Below, piece after piece: positions 5,466 through 13,064 of a stretch of 17,000 nt of DNA. Position numbers and translations under genes: made by a program. Under the pieces are notes generated by a model. It saw only the letters and a program-made list of their open reading frames with translations, made no database searches and had not been told where the DNA came from. The stretch is from NCBI GenBank assembly GCA_009774255.1, contig VSNK01000101.1, positions 1 through 17,000 on the forward strand, given 5' to 3'. The stretch is from Faecalicatena sp. (GTDB lineage: Bacteria; Bacillota; Clostridia; Lachnospirales; Lachnospiraceae). Positions within the stretch are counted from its first letter, which is position 1. Every line of letters starts with the position of its first letter.

Positions 5466-7553
5466 TCAATTGTTATCGCTGACGATCAGTCCGATCGTCC
5501 CGTCATACAATACGCTCTGTGAAATCACGTAGCCGGATACCATCGTGCTGCTGGACTGATATTCTACTACTCTTCCTGAATATCCCTCACTCGCAAGTAT
5601 ATCCAGCGCGTCCTCCAGCGATCTGCCTCTGACACTCGGCACCTCTCCGCTTGGGCTGACATTCGGATATACCGATGTAAACGGATCGTCCGGATCCTCC
5701 GGGTCTTCCTCATCCTTGTCTTCCTTGCCTTTGCTCACAACATAAGTAATGATGGTATTCTTAGGAACCTTCTGACCGGCCGCCGGATCCTGTGAGATAA
5801 TTTTTCCTTCCTCTATCTCATCACTGAACTCTTCTCCGGCAATACTTCCCGACAGCTGTGTACCTGCAAGAATATTTGCCGCCTCTTCCTTGGTATATCC
5901 TCTGAGAGTCGGCACGTCAACCTTATCGGAGCCCTTGCTGACGTACAGGATGACCTTGGTCCCCTCCACGACCTCCACTCCGCCGGCCGGAGCCGTGGAA
6001 ATGACCTGGCCGATCGGTACGTTATCATCCTCTCTCTGTTCCACCTCGACCACAAAACCATTGTTGCTCATCTCATTCTTTGCTTCGATCTCGCTCTTGC
6101 CTGCCACATTAGGCACTTGCTTCTTCTGCACGGTCTTACCGGTGCTGACCACAACTTTGATCTCCGTATTGACATCCACCTTTTCGTCCGCTCCCGGGCT
6201 TTGGCTTATGATCTCGCCCCTCGCAAATTCATCGGACTGCGTTCTCTCCGACACACCATAGCCAAGATTGCTCTTAGAAAGCTCCGCCTTCGCCTGATCC
6301 TCCGTCAGGCCGATCAGATAAGGAACACTGACCGGCTCCGCCTCCGCCTCTTCTTTAATCGGAGTATCTATGGAAAGCTTTTCAAAAAATCCCTCTGACC
6401 TCACAATCATGAAGATCACCATACCCGCGATAACGATAATCGCAAGTGCAACGATCGTCTTCAGGATCGTGCTCAAAACAGAACCGCTTCCGTCTCCGTT
6501 TCCGCGGTTGCGCTCATAATCATCCTCATACTCATCATACTCGTCATCATCATAGTCATCGTCGTCGTCATAATCATCATCTTCGTACCTGTCATCATAA
6601 TCATCTTTTTCCTTATAGTAATCCTGCTGATAATTATTCCTGCTCTGGATCCTTCTCTGCTCCTCCTCTGACATCACGACTGTCTCATCACCTCCTGGGA
6701 CATAATCCGGATTATTGACAAAGTCACCGTCCGGATCCACCAGTGCGCGCTTCAGGTCCATGATCAGCTCCTGACAGCTCTGATACCGGCGTTCCGCGTT
6801 CTTTTGTGTACATTTTAAAATGATACATTCCAGGCTGTAGGGAATCTCAGGCACTTCCTTGACCGGCGAAGGAATCTCCTCCTGCAGGTGCTTGATTGCC
6901 ACAGATACCGTAGAATCCCCGTCAAAAGGCACATGTCCCGTGATCATCTCATACATTGTGATCCCTGCAGAGTAGATATCGCTCTTCTCGTCCACATTGC
7001 CGCCCCGAGCATGCTCCGGAGACGTATAGTGTACCGACCCCATCACATTGGTGCTGATGGTCTGGGTGGAAGTGGTTGCCCGCGCGATACCGAAATCTGT
7101 CACCTTGACCTTTCCGTCTTTGGAAATGATGATATTCTGCGGCTTGATATCCCGATGAATGATATGCTGGTCATGGGCCGCCTTGATTCCGGTAGCCATC
7201 TGAATGGAGATACTGATCGTCTCGTTTGACGAGAGCTGCCCCTTTTTCTCGATATAGTCCTTCAGCGTGATACCTTCCACCAACTCCATAACCATATAGT
7301 AGAGCCCGCGGTCCTGTCCCACATCGTATACATTCACCACATTGGGATGCATCAGGCCCGCAGCCGCCTGGGCTTCGCTCAAAAACTTCTGGATAAAAAT
7401 CTCATCCGAACGGTAATCACTCTTCAGTACCTTCACCGCCACAAAACGGTTCAGCTTGTGGTCCTTTCCTTTATAAACATCCGCCATGCCCCCTGAGCCG
7501 ACGCGCTCAAGAATCTCATAGCGCTTTCCTAAAAAAATCCCTTCTTTTAACAT
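5466..7553 (-). CDS. prkC: PASTA-domain Ser/Thr protein kinase (PrkC/Stk1/PknB type)
   Basis: Membrane Ser/Thr kinase that in relatives binds muropeptides or lipid II outside and phosphorylates cell-wall, translation and growth proteins inside. The kinase domain (about 12-270) has the glycine loop GSGGMADVY (19-27), Lys41 in VAVKV, HRDIKPQN (133-140, catalytic Asp135), DFG (153-155), a Thr/Ser-rich activation loop (160-169) and GSVHYTSPEHARGG. A strikingly acidic Asp/Tyr-rich segment (about 317-348) precedes a membrane helix (359-384). Outside lie three PASTA repeats (about 406-472, 476-541, 545-608), an acidic Pro/Asp linker (610-625) and a divergent fourth PASTA-like unit (637-693). At 695 aa it is slightly long for the family. 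Its ATG overlaps the stp stop by 7 nt, with GAGGTGAG just upstream, so the kinase and its antagonist phosphatase are translated together. Confidence 0.97.
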   Translation of the reverse strand: MLKEGIFLGKRYEILERVGSGGMADVYKGKDHKLNRFVAVKVLKSDYRSDEIFIQKFLSEAQAAAGLMHPNVVNVYDVGQDRGLYYMVMELVEGITLKDYIEKKGQLSSNETISISIQMATGIKAAHDQHIIHRDIKPQNIIISKDGKVKVTDFGIARATTSTQTISTNVMGSVHYTSPEHARGGNVDEKSDIYSAGITMYEMITGHVPFDGDSTVSVAIKHLQEEIPSPVKEVPEIPYSLECIILKCTQKNAERRYQSCQELIMDLKRALVDPDGDFVNNPDYVPGGDETVVMSEEEQRRIQSRNNYQQDYYKEKDDYDDRYEDDDYDDDDDYDDDEYDEYEDDYERNRGNGDGSGSVLSTILKTIVALAIIVIAGMVIFMIVRSEGFFEKLSIDTPIKEEAEAEPVSVPYLIGLTEDQAKAELSKSNLGYGVSERTQSDEFARGEIISQSPGADEKVDVNTEIKVVVSTGKTVQKKQVPNVAGKSEIEAKNEMSNNGFVVEVEQREDDNVPIGQVISTAPAGGVEVVEGTKVILYVSKGSDKVDVPTLRGYTKEEAANILAGTQLSGSIAGEEFSDEIEEGKIISQDPAAGQKVPKNTIITYVVSKGKEDKDEEDPEDPDDPFTSVYPNVSPSGEVPSVRGRSLEDALDILASEGYSGRVVEYQSSSTMVSGYVISQSVLYDGTIGLIVSDNN
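6510..6605 (-). repeat. GAY/GAW-rich low-complexity tract coding acidic Asp/Tyr run in PrkC
   Basis: This stretch is almost wholly made of GAT/GAC, GAA/GAG and TAT/TAC codons (TCATCATC/TCGTCGTC on the plus strand), encoding residues 317-348 of the kinase with many DDYDD-like units. Such triplet-rich DNA is prone to slippage, so length may vary between strains without breaking the frame. Confidence 0.85.
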
Positions 7554-8290
7554 ATACTCACCTCATCCGTAAACGGTTCCGTCAGCACGACCCCGATATT
7601 ATCCGTGCCCCCATTTTCTTTCGCCGCTGCAACAAGAGATGTACCTGCTTCAACGATATCCCGTCCCCCCTGCACAATATGGAAAAGCTCCTCATCCTCC
7701 ACCATATTGCTGAGTCCGTCCGTACACATCAGTATAATGTCCCCTTTTTTCAGACGATGTTCGTAAAAATCTACATCTACCGTATCTTTAGCCCCAATTG
7801 CACGGGTGATAATATTCTTATCCGGATGATGCTTCGCCTCCTCGGGCTTGATTCCGCCGAGGCGTACCATTTCCTCTACAAGGGAATGGTCCTTGGTAAG
7901 CTGGGTAATGCCCTGATTGATCAGATATAATCGGCTGTCGCCTACATTTGCAAAATACATCATCTGCCGGAAGATGGTCGCCACAACGATCGTAGTTCCC
8001 ATTCCTTTCAAATGAGGATCCTCGGAGGCCTTTTTGATGATCTCCTTGTTCGCCTTCTTGATCGCGGAGACGATCGCCTTCTCTACATCCTCTTCCTTTG
8101 TCTGCGCCAGTTCTTTTGTCAAAACTTCTACCGTATATTTTGAGGCATAATCCCCGGCCTGATGGCCTCCCATCCCATCTGCCACTACAAACAGGTTCGG
8201 AAGCGGCCCCAGAGGATTGTCTGTTGTATAGACATAGTCCTGATTGATCTGTCTTACCATCCCTACGTCAGTGATTGAAAATGTCTTCAT
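7547..8290 (-). CDS. stp: PP2C-family Ser/Thr protein phosphatase (Stp/PrpC)
   Basis: Metal-dependent cytoplasmic phosphatase that reverses PrkC phosphorylation. The 247-aa protein has the PP2C motifs in order: TDVGMVRQINQD (7-18, metal-binding Asp18), VVADGMGGH (35-43, Asp38/Gly39), GMGTT (96-100), ANVGDSRLY (114-122), TDGLSN (190-195, Asp191) and GTDNIGVV (228-235, Asp230). Its ATG overlaps the rlmN stop by 4 nt (ATGA), and its own stop lies inside the prkC start region (7-nt overlap). This phosphatase-kinase pair in this order is the standard Firmicutes arrangement. Confidence 0.97.
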   Translation of the reverse strand: MKTFSITDVGMVRQINQDYVYTTDNPLGPLPNLFVVADGMGGHQAGDYASKYTVEVLTKELAQTKEEDVEKAIVSAIKKANKEIIKKASEDPHLKGMGTTIVVATIFRQMMYFANVGDSRLYLINQGITQLTKDHSLVEEMVRLGGIKPEEAKHHPDKNIITRAIGAKDTVDVDFYEHRLKKGDIILMCTDGLSNMVEDEELFHIVQGGRDIVEAGTSLVAAAKENGGTDNIGVVLTEPFTDEVSIC

Positions 8291-9339
8291 AAGTCCGCCT
8301 CCTCTGTCTGTGTATGTAAAAAACTTCTTCTTAGCTGACCGCAGGCTCCGTCGATGTCCGCGCCCAGTTCCCTTCTTAGTGTAACATTTATCCCATATTT
8401 TTCAAGATGATTTTTGAAATTCCGTGCATTTTTCCTGTCCGGCTGCTTCAGATGATACTCTTTTACCGCATTTACGGGGATCAGGTTCAAATGGCAATTT
8501 CTGGGTTTCAGGATCCGTATCAGCTCCCGGGCATCCTCCGGCGTGTCGTTGACGCCATGGATCAGGCTGTACTCGAAGGTGATCCGCCGCCCGGTCTCCC
8601 GGAAATAGTCATCGCAGGCCGCAAGCACTTCCTCCAGTTCCCAGGCATTTGCCACAGGCATCAGGCGCTTTCTTTTCTCCTGGGTGGCACCATGGAGGGA
8701 GAGGGCCAGGGTGATCTGTAAATGCTCTTTTGCCAGTTCATACATTTTCGGCACGATTCCGCAGGTGGACACCGTAATGCTGCGCTGGCTGATATGGAGC
8801 CCGTGCTCCCCGCTCAATATTTTCAGAAACGTCAGAAGATTGTCGTAGTTGTCCAGCGGTTCGCCTGTTCCCATGACGACAACGTTGGAGATCCGTTCTC
8901 CCATCAGCTTCTGGAGACGGTACACCTGTCCGAGCATCTCCGAAGGGGACAGATTGCGTTCCAGGCCGCCGATGCCGGACGCGCAGAACCTGCATCCCAT
9001 CCGGCAACCCACCTGGGAAGAAATACAGACAGAAATGCCGTAATCATAGCGCATCCACACGCTCTCCACGACATGGCCGTCATGGAGACGGAACAGGAAC
9101 TTGCAGGTCCCGTCCAGACGGGATTCCTGTTTTTCCAGCATGACGACGGGCAGGATCTCATACTGCTCGTTCAGCCTGCCGCGGAGTTCCTTTGACAGGT
9201 TTGTCATTTCTGAAAAATCCTCCGCCAGCCTGACGTGCAGCCATTCATAGATCTGCTTTGCCCGAAAACGCTGTTCTCCAAGGGCCTGTATCTCTGTCTG
9301 CAATTGTTCATATGTATATGCACAGATATCTTTTTTCAT
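8287..9339 (-). CDS. rlmN: Dual-specificity rRNA/tRNA C2-adenine methyltransferase RlmN (radical SAM)
   Basis: Radical SAM enzyme that makes 2-methyladenosine at A2503 of 23S rRNA and A37 of some tRNAs. The 350-aa protein has the iron-sulfur motif CRMGCRFC (Cys112, Cys116, Cys119), the SAM-binding GTGEP (157-161), ITVSTCG (188-194), ALSLHGA (212-218) and the C-terminal Cys333 in GADIDGACGQLR that carries the methyl intermediate. This pattern fits RlmN rather than Cfr only by context and commonness; the two families share these motifs. The start is preceded by a weak CCGGAAAC element, with AAGGAAG 13 nt upstream. It overlaps stp by 4 nt. The 98 nt before it hold an open extension of the rsmB frame. 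Confidence 0.95.
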   Translation of the reverse strand: MKKDICAYTYEQLQTEIQALGEQRFRAKQIYEWLHVRLAEDFSEMTNLSKELRGRLNEQYEILPVVMLEKQESRLDGTCKFLFRLHDGHVVESVWMRYDYGISVCISSQVGCRMGCRFCASGIGGLERNLSPSEMLGQVYRLQKLMGERISNVVVMGTGEPLDNYDNLLTFLKILSGEHGLHISQRSITVSTCGIVPKMYELAKEHLQITLALSLHGATQEKRKRLMPVANAWELEEVLAACDDYFRETGRRITFEYSLIHGVNDTPEDARELIRILKPRNCHLNLIPVNAVKEYHLKQPDRKNARNFKNHLEKYGINVTLRRELGADIDGACGQLRRSFLHTQTEEADL

Positions 9340-9437
9340 GTTTCCGGTTCATCTTCCTTTTTCTTGATGGCTGCTATTTCATTACTGTCCGCAGTGCCTT
9401 GTATCTTGCCACAAGGCTTCCGGCCAATATTGCGATT
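9339..9437 (-). other. 33-codon open extension behind the rsmB stop
   Basis: Directly after the rsmB TGA, the same frame stays open for 33 codons and ends in TGA (9336-9338) that overlaps the rlmN ATG by 4 nt. The translated tail is hydrophilic and ends in a Lys/Glu-rich run (KKKEDEPET). It holds no ATG, GTG or TTG start of its own. It may be a former C-terminal tail, a readthrough product or chance. Confidence 0.35.
9396..9417 (-). other. Small hairpin in the rsmB-rlmN spacer
   Basis: Perfect 7-bp inverted repeat GCCTTGT/ACAAGGC with an 8-nt loop. No U-run follows on either strand, so it does not look like a terminator. It lies within the open extension behind rsmB and before the rlmN start. 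Confidence 0.45.
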
Positions 9438-10793
9438 TCATGCTCTCCTGCGCAGACATGCCAGAAAGAAACCATCGCTTTCATGGATCCCCGGCAAAAG
9501 CTGCAGGCAGCCTCTTTCCTGAACATCTGCTCGCAGCTCTTCGCAGAGATTTTTACGGATATCTCCGAGCGTATATTCCGGATTCTGTTCCAGGAACCAG
9601 TGTACATTGTCCATATTTTCCGACGGATTGATCGTACATGTGCTGTAGATCAGCGTTCCGCCCGGCCTGACATACTCCTTCACCGTTGAGAGGATCTCTC
9701 TTTGAAGCCGTACAAGGCCATCCAGGCTTTCTTTTGTTATCTTATATTTCAGATCCGTCTTTTTGCCCAGGACGCCCAGCCCGGAGCAGGGAAGATCCGC
9801 GATGAGAATGTCTGCCATTCCTATGGAGGCCGTATCTGTCTGCCGTGCATCCATCTGAACGGCCTTGATATTGGAAAGCCCGGTTCTGTCAATGTTCTCC
9901 TGGATCAGCCCGACTTTCCGGGCGGTCAGATCCCTTGCCTCCACCATTCCGGTTCCCCGGAGCTTTTCCGCCATGTGGACGGCCTTTCCTCCGGGCGCCG
10001 CACAGACATCAATCACCACATCCCCGGGTCCCGGCGCCGCCGCCTCACAGACCAGCATGGAGCTTACGTCCTGTACGGAGAACCTTCCCTCTCGGAAGCT
10101 GTCCAGACGCCCCAGGTAATCCTGTCCCGAAAGATAGAACGCATAGGGAAGATATGGATGCTTTCTCAATTCGATCCCCTCTGCTTCCAGTTCCTTCCGC
10201 AAGCCTTCTGTCTGACGCAGGATGTCTTCCTGACCTAACCGCAGCCGGATCATCAGAGGCTTCTCCTTCTGAAAGTCCTTCAGCATCGTTTCCACGGTCT
10301 CATTGTCATAGCTCTTAAGCCACAGCTCCAGGATCCACATGGGTATGGAATACCGTACCGACAGTTCTTCCACCGGATCCTTCGGGTACGGAATCTGATC
10401 CAAATGGACCGCCGTATTGCGCAGCACGCCGTTGACAAAGCCCTTAAGCCCTGCAAAGCCTTTTTTTACGGCCAGCTTGACCGCCTCATTGCAGACCGCG
10501 GAATCGGGCACCGTGTCCATATACTTGAGCTGATACACCGCGCTCCGCAGAATATTGCGGACCACGGGCTTCATCTTCTTTACCTTTACTTTTGAGAACT
10601 GGTCCAGGATATAGTCCAGTTCCATCATGTGCTCCAGAGTGCCTTCCGTCACCCGGGTGATGAAGGCACGCTCCTTTTTGTCCAGATACTGGTATTTTTC
10701 CAGCACCTCGCGGAGGACGATATGGCTGTACTGTCCCTTTTCCGTCACTTCCATGAGGATTCCCAGTACCAGTTCCCGCTCATTTACTTTCAT
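9438..10793 (-). CDS. rsmB: 16S rRNA m5C967 methyltransferase RsmB
   Basis: SAM-dependent enzyme methylating C967 of 16S rRNA. The 451-aa protein has an N-terminal NusB-like RNA-binding domain (about 1-140, with AVKLAVKKGFAGLKGFVNGVLRN) and a C-terminal Rossmann methyltransferase with SAM motif CAAPGGK (264-270), the motif IV Cys in PCSG (Cys336) and the catalytic motif VI Cys in YSTCTINPSEN (Cys386). It ends GFFLACLRRRA, a normal C-terminus for the family. I chose the ATG at 10793: GGAGAAGGG ends 9 nt upstream, whereas the first in-frame ATG at 10802 has no spacing and lies within the yugP end. Only 1 nt separates it from the yugP-type gene. The frame behind its TGA remains open up to rlmN. 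Confidence 0.96.
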   Translation of the reverse strand: MKVNERELVLGILMEVTEKGQYSHIVLREVLEKYQYLDKKERAFITRVTEGTLEHMMELDYILDQFSKVKVKKMKPVVRNILRSAVYQLKYMDTVPDSAVCNEAVKLAVKKGFAGLKGFVNGVLRNTAVHLDQIPYPKDPVEELSVRYSIPMWILELWLKSYDNETVETMLKDFQKEKPLMIRLRLGQEDILRQTEGLRKELEAEGIELRKHPYLPYAFYLSGQDYLGRLDSFREGRFSVQDVSSMLVCEAAAPGPGDVVIDVCAAPGGKAVHMAEKLRGTGMVEARDLTARKVGLIQENIDRTGLSNIKAVQMDARQTDTASIGMADILIADLPCSGLGVLGKKTDLKYKITKESLDGLVRLQREILSTVKEYVRPGGTLIYSTCTINPSENMDNVHWFLEQNPEYTLGDIRKNLCEELRADVQERGCLQLLPGIHESDGFFLACLRRRA

Positions 10794-10794
10794 T

Positions 10795-11502
10795 CTAATC
10801 ATCCCTTCTCCGGCCTGCGATCAGGAGCAGCCGAAGAAGCTGCAGAACCGCGGATGCCGCTCCGGCCACATAAGTCAGGGCCGCCGCCCCGAGCACTGCT
10901 TTCGTCTGCTTAACCTCTTCGGGGTAGAGCATGCCGCTTGTCTCCAACACCCTCACGGCACGATTGGATGCATTGAATTCTACCGGCAGAGTCACGATCT
11001 GGAACAGCACTGCCGCCGAGAACAAGAGAATTCCCAGATCAATGAAAAGTATCGCCGTGTCACTGCGCAGCAGCAGGCCGATTACGATCAGAGGCCATGC
11101 CATGCTGGAACCAAAATTCGCCACCGGAACCAGCGCACCGCGGAATTTCAGAGGTGCATATCCTGTGGCATGCTGTACCGCATGGCCGCATTCATGAGCC
11201 GCCACACCGATTGCCGCCACAGAAGCCGACCCGTAGGTGGCGTCGGAAAGCCCCAGTGTTTTATTCCGCGGATCATAGTGATCGGTCAGATTTCCGGGGA
11301 TGTGGCGTACGGTAACGTCGTAAATTCCGTTCGCACGGAGGATCTTCTCCGCCGCTTCCCTGCCGGTCAGGCCCGATCGGCTCCGGACGGAAGAATACCT
11401 GCGGAACACACGATTCACACGGGAGGAAGCCAGCATACAGATGACCACTCCGATCAAAACTAAAATATAAGTCGGATCATACCCAAGATAAAACATTCCC
11501 AT
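10795..11502 (-). CDS. Membrane zinc metallopeptidase, YugP family (Zn_peptidase_2)
   Basis: The 235-aa protein belongs to the neutral zinc metallopeptidase family typified by B. subtilis YugP. An N-terminal membrane helix (about 11-26) precedes a soluble part with DHYDPRNKTLGLSD and the zinc-binding HECGH (His103, Glu104, His107), followed by AVQHATGYAPLK. Two or three further hydrophobic segments follow (about 123-145, 148-170, 203-229); Glu175 in LPVEFNASNRA is a candidate third zinc ligand. The substrate is unknown. The ATG has AAGGAA about 8 nt upstream. It lies 99 nt after fmt and ends 1 nt before rsmB; Bacillus lacks it at this place, so it is an insertion into the conserved fmt-rsmB junction. 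I give no symbol because orthology to yugP itself is not proven. Confidence 0.9.
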   Translation of the reverse strand: MGMFYLGYDPTYILVLIGVVICMLASSRVNRVFRRYSSVRSRSGLTGREAAEKILRANGIYDVTVRHIPGNLTDHYDPRNKTLGLSDATYGSASVAAIGVAAHECGHAVQHATGYAPLKFRGALVPVANFGSSMAWPLIVIGLLLRSDTAILFIDLGILLFSAAVLFQIVTLPVEFNASNRAVRVLETSGMLYPEEVKQTKAVLGAAALTYVAGAASAVLQLLRLLLIAGRRRDD

Positions 11503-11601
11503 TTTTGAATTCCTTTCCGTAAAATCTCCTTTTTCCGTATCAGACGGATCTGTAAAGATGATTCCGAACTGTTTGAAATAACCATCATACTCCTAATCTC
11601 T

Positions 11602-12555
11602 TTACATACCGGAAGTCAGTATCGTCCCCGGAGTCACCGTATTTCCTCTCAGGAACGCACACACATCCATGTGTTTCTTCCCCGGAAGCTGAACTTCCTT
11701 TACCAGCAGCACACCGTCCCCGGTCTGAACACAAAAAGAGTCCTTTTCCACTTTAAGGATGGTTCCGGGAGCTGCCTTTTCCACAGTATCTCCGGTTTCA
11801 TCGGATTTCACACCGGCTTTCCAGATTTTCATTACTTTTCCATTCCAGATCGTATAGGCGCTCGGCCAGGAATTGAGTCCCCGGATCAGACGCTCGATTG
11901 CCGCCGCCGGCTGATTCCAGTCAATATTTCCCATTTTTTTGTTCAGCATTTTCGCATAGGGCGTGGGACTTTCTCCCTGCTTTTTGGGCGTAAGCGTTCC
12001 CGCTTCCAGTTCCTTCAAGGTTCGTACCGCCAGCTCTGCCCCGGCAGCCGCCAGCTTGTCATGAAGGCTTTCTCCGGTCTCCTCCGGGGTGATGGGCACC
12101 TCGGTCGTAAGAAGCATGTCTCCGGTATCGATCCCTTCGTCCATCTGCATGGTGGTCACACCCGTCACCTGCTCTCCCTGAATGATGGCCCACTGAATCG
12201 GTGCCGCTCCCCGGTACTTCGGAAGAAGGGATGTATGGACATTGATGCAGCCGTAAGGGGTCATGTCCAAGATCTCTCCCGGCAGGATCTGACCAAATGC
12301 CACTACGACACAGACCTCCGCCTGAAAGCTTTTCAGATACTCCACGCATTCCGGCTCCCGTACTTTTTTCGGCTGGAAGACCGGAATCCCATAACGTACC
12401 GCCGTTTCCTTCACCGGCGTAGGCTGCATTTCCTTTCCGCGTCCTTTTGGCTTATCCGGCTGGGTCACTGCCAGGCACACGTCATGCCCTGCCTCCACAA
12501 GCGCCTCCAGCGTTCCCACGGAAAGCTCCGGGGTTCCCATAAATATGATCCTCAT
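11602..12555 (-). CDS. fmt: Methionyl-tRNA formyltransferase
   Basis: Formylates Met-tRNA(fMet) with 10-formyltetrahydrofolate, enabling translation initiation. The 317-aa protein shows IIFMGTPE (3-10), TQPDKPKGRG (31-40, the Met-tRNA-contacting loop), the catalytic Asn105 and His107 in INVHTSLLPKYRGAAPIQ (104-121), and Asp143 in MDEGIDTGDML, then the linker and C-terminal OB-like tRNA-binding domain (about 205-315). Its ATG immediately follows the def stop with no gap, and the GAGGAGGAGGAA run encoding the def Glu tail acts as its ribosome binding site. The def-fmt pair couples addition and removal of the formyl group. Confidence 0.97.
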   Translation of the reverse strand: MRIIFMGTPELSVGTLEALVEAGHDVCLAVTQPDKPKGRGKEMQPTPVKETAVRYGIPVFQPKKVREPECVEYLKSFQAEVCVVVAFGQILPGEILDMTPYGCINVHTSLLPKYRGAAPIQWAIIQGEQVTGVTTMQMDEGIDTGDMLLTTEVPITPEETGESLHDKLAAAGAELAVRTLKELEAGTLTPKKQGESPTPYAKMLNKKMGNIDWNQPAAAIERLIRGLNSWPSAYTIWNGKVMKIWKAGVKSDETGDTVEKAAPGTILKVEKDSFCVQTGDGVLLVKEVQLPGKKHMDVCAFLRGNTVTPGTILTSGM

Positions 12556-13029
12556 CTATTCCTCCTCCTCCGGTACGGCGTCATGAAGGCCGTCCTCTGT
12601 CTGATACACATAGAGTCTTCCTGATAAATGATCAATCTCATGGCATAACGCCCTGGCTAAAAGTTCTTCGCCCTCAATCTCGACTTCTTCCATATCCTCA
12701 TTGTGGAAGCGGACTCTCACATAGTTGGGTCTGGTCACGATTCCGTATTTGCCCGGCACACTCAGACACGCTTCCTCTCCTGTCTGTTCGCCGGAAGCTT
12801 CGATCACCTCCGGATTGATCAATACAAGCGGGCCGTCCCCGATATCGATCACCACGATCTGCTTCAATATCCCGACCTGCGGTGCTGCCAGACCCACTCC
12901 AGTCTTTTCATACATGGTATCCAGCATGTCATTGATCAAAATCTTCGTGCGGAGCGTCATCCTCGGAACCGCCTTGCACGGTTTGGTCAGAATATCGTCT
13001 CCGATCTCGCGAATCTCTCTTATTGCCAT
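12556..13029 (-). CDS. def: Peptide deformylase
   Basis: Metalloenzyme that removes the formyl group from nascent proteins. With the start at 13029 it has 157 aa. Motif 1 is GVGLAAPQVG (44-53), motif 2 is EACLSVPG (86-93, metal ligand Cys88), motif 3 is HEIDHLSG (130-137; His130, His134 and catalytic Glu131). Motif 2 has Ala where EGCLS is usual. Two starts compete: the ATG at 13038 is only 2 nt from AGGAGG (13041-13046), the ATG at 13029 is 11 nt away; I prefer the latter because the conserved sequence (MAIREI) begins there, though the N-terminus may have three more residues. The C-terminal EEEE codons double as the fmt ribosome binding site. It lies 35 nt after priA. Confidence 0.96.
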   Translation of the reverse strand: MAIREIREIGDDILTKPCKAVPRMTLRTKILINDMLDTMYEKTGVGLAAPQVGILKQIVVIDIGDGPLVLINPEVIEASGEQTGEEACLSVPGKYGIVTRPNYVRVRFHNEDMEEVEIEGEELLARALCHEIDHLSGRLYVYQTEDGLHDAVPEEEE

Positions 13030-13040
13030 ATTTCTCATAT

Positions 13041-13046
13041 CCTCCT
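13041..13046 (-). promoter_or_regulatory. Ribosome binding site of def
   Basis: AGGAGG on the minus strand. It is 2 nt from the first in-frame ATG (13038) and 11 nt from the second (13029), so neither spacing is ideal; both could be used. Confidence 0.7.
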
Positions 13047-13064
13047 AGTCTAATAAAACCTTAA

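Noticed and set aside
6446..6718. Plus-strand ORF with His-rich sequence
   Set aside because: It is the antisense shadow of the Asp/Tyr-rich tract of prkC.
11460..11588. Minus-strand 42-codon ORF starting in the fmt-yugP gap behind AGGAG
   Set aside because: The ribosome binding site is too close to the ATGs, it runs far into the yugP-type gene in another frame, and the sequence has no protein-like pattern.
11503..11589. In-frame upstream extension of the zinc metallopeptidase
   Set aside because: The frame is open back to a TAG but contains no ATG, GTG or TTG before the ATG at 11502, which has its own ribosome binding site.
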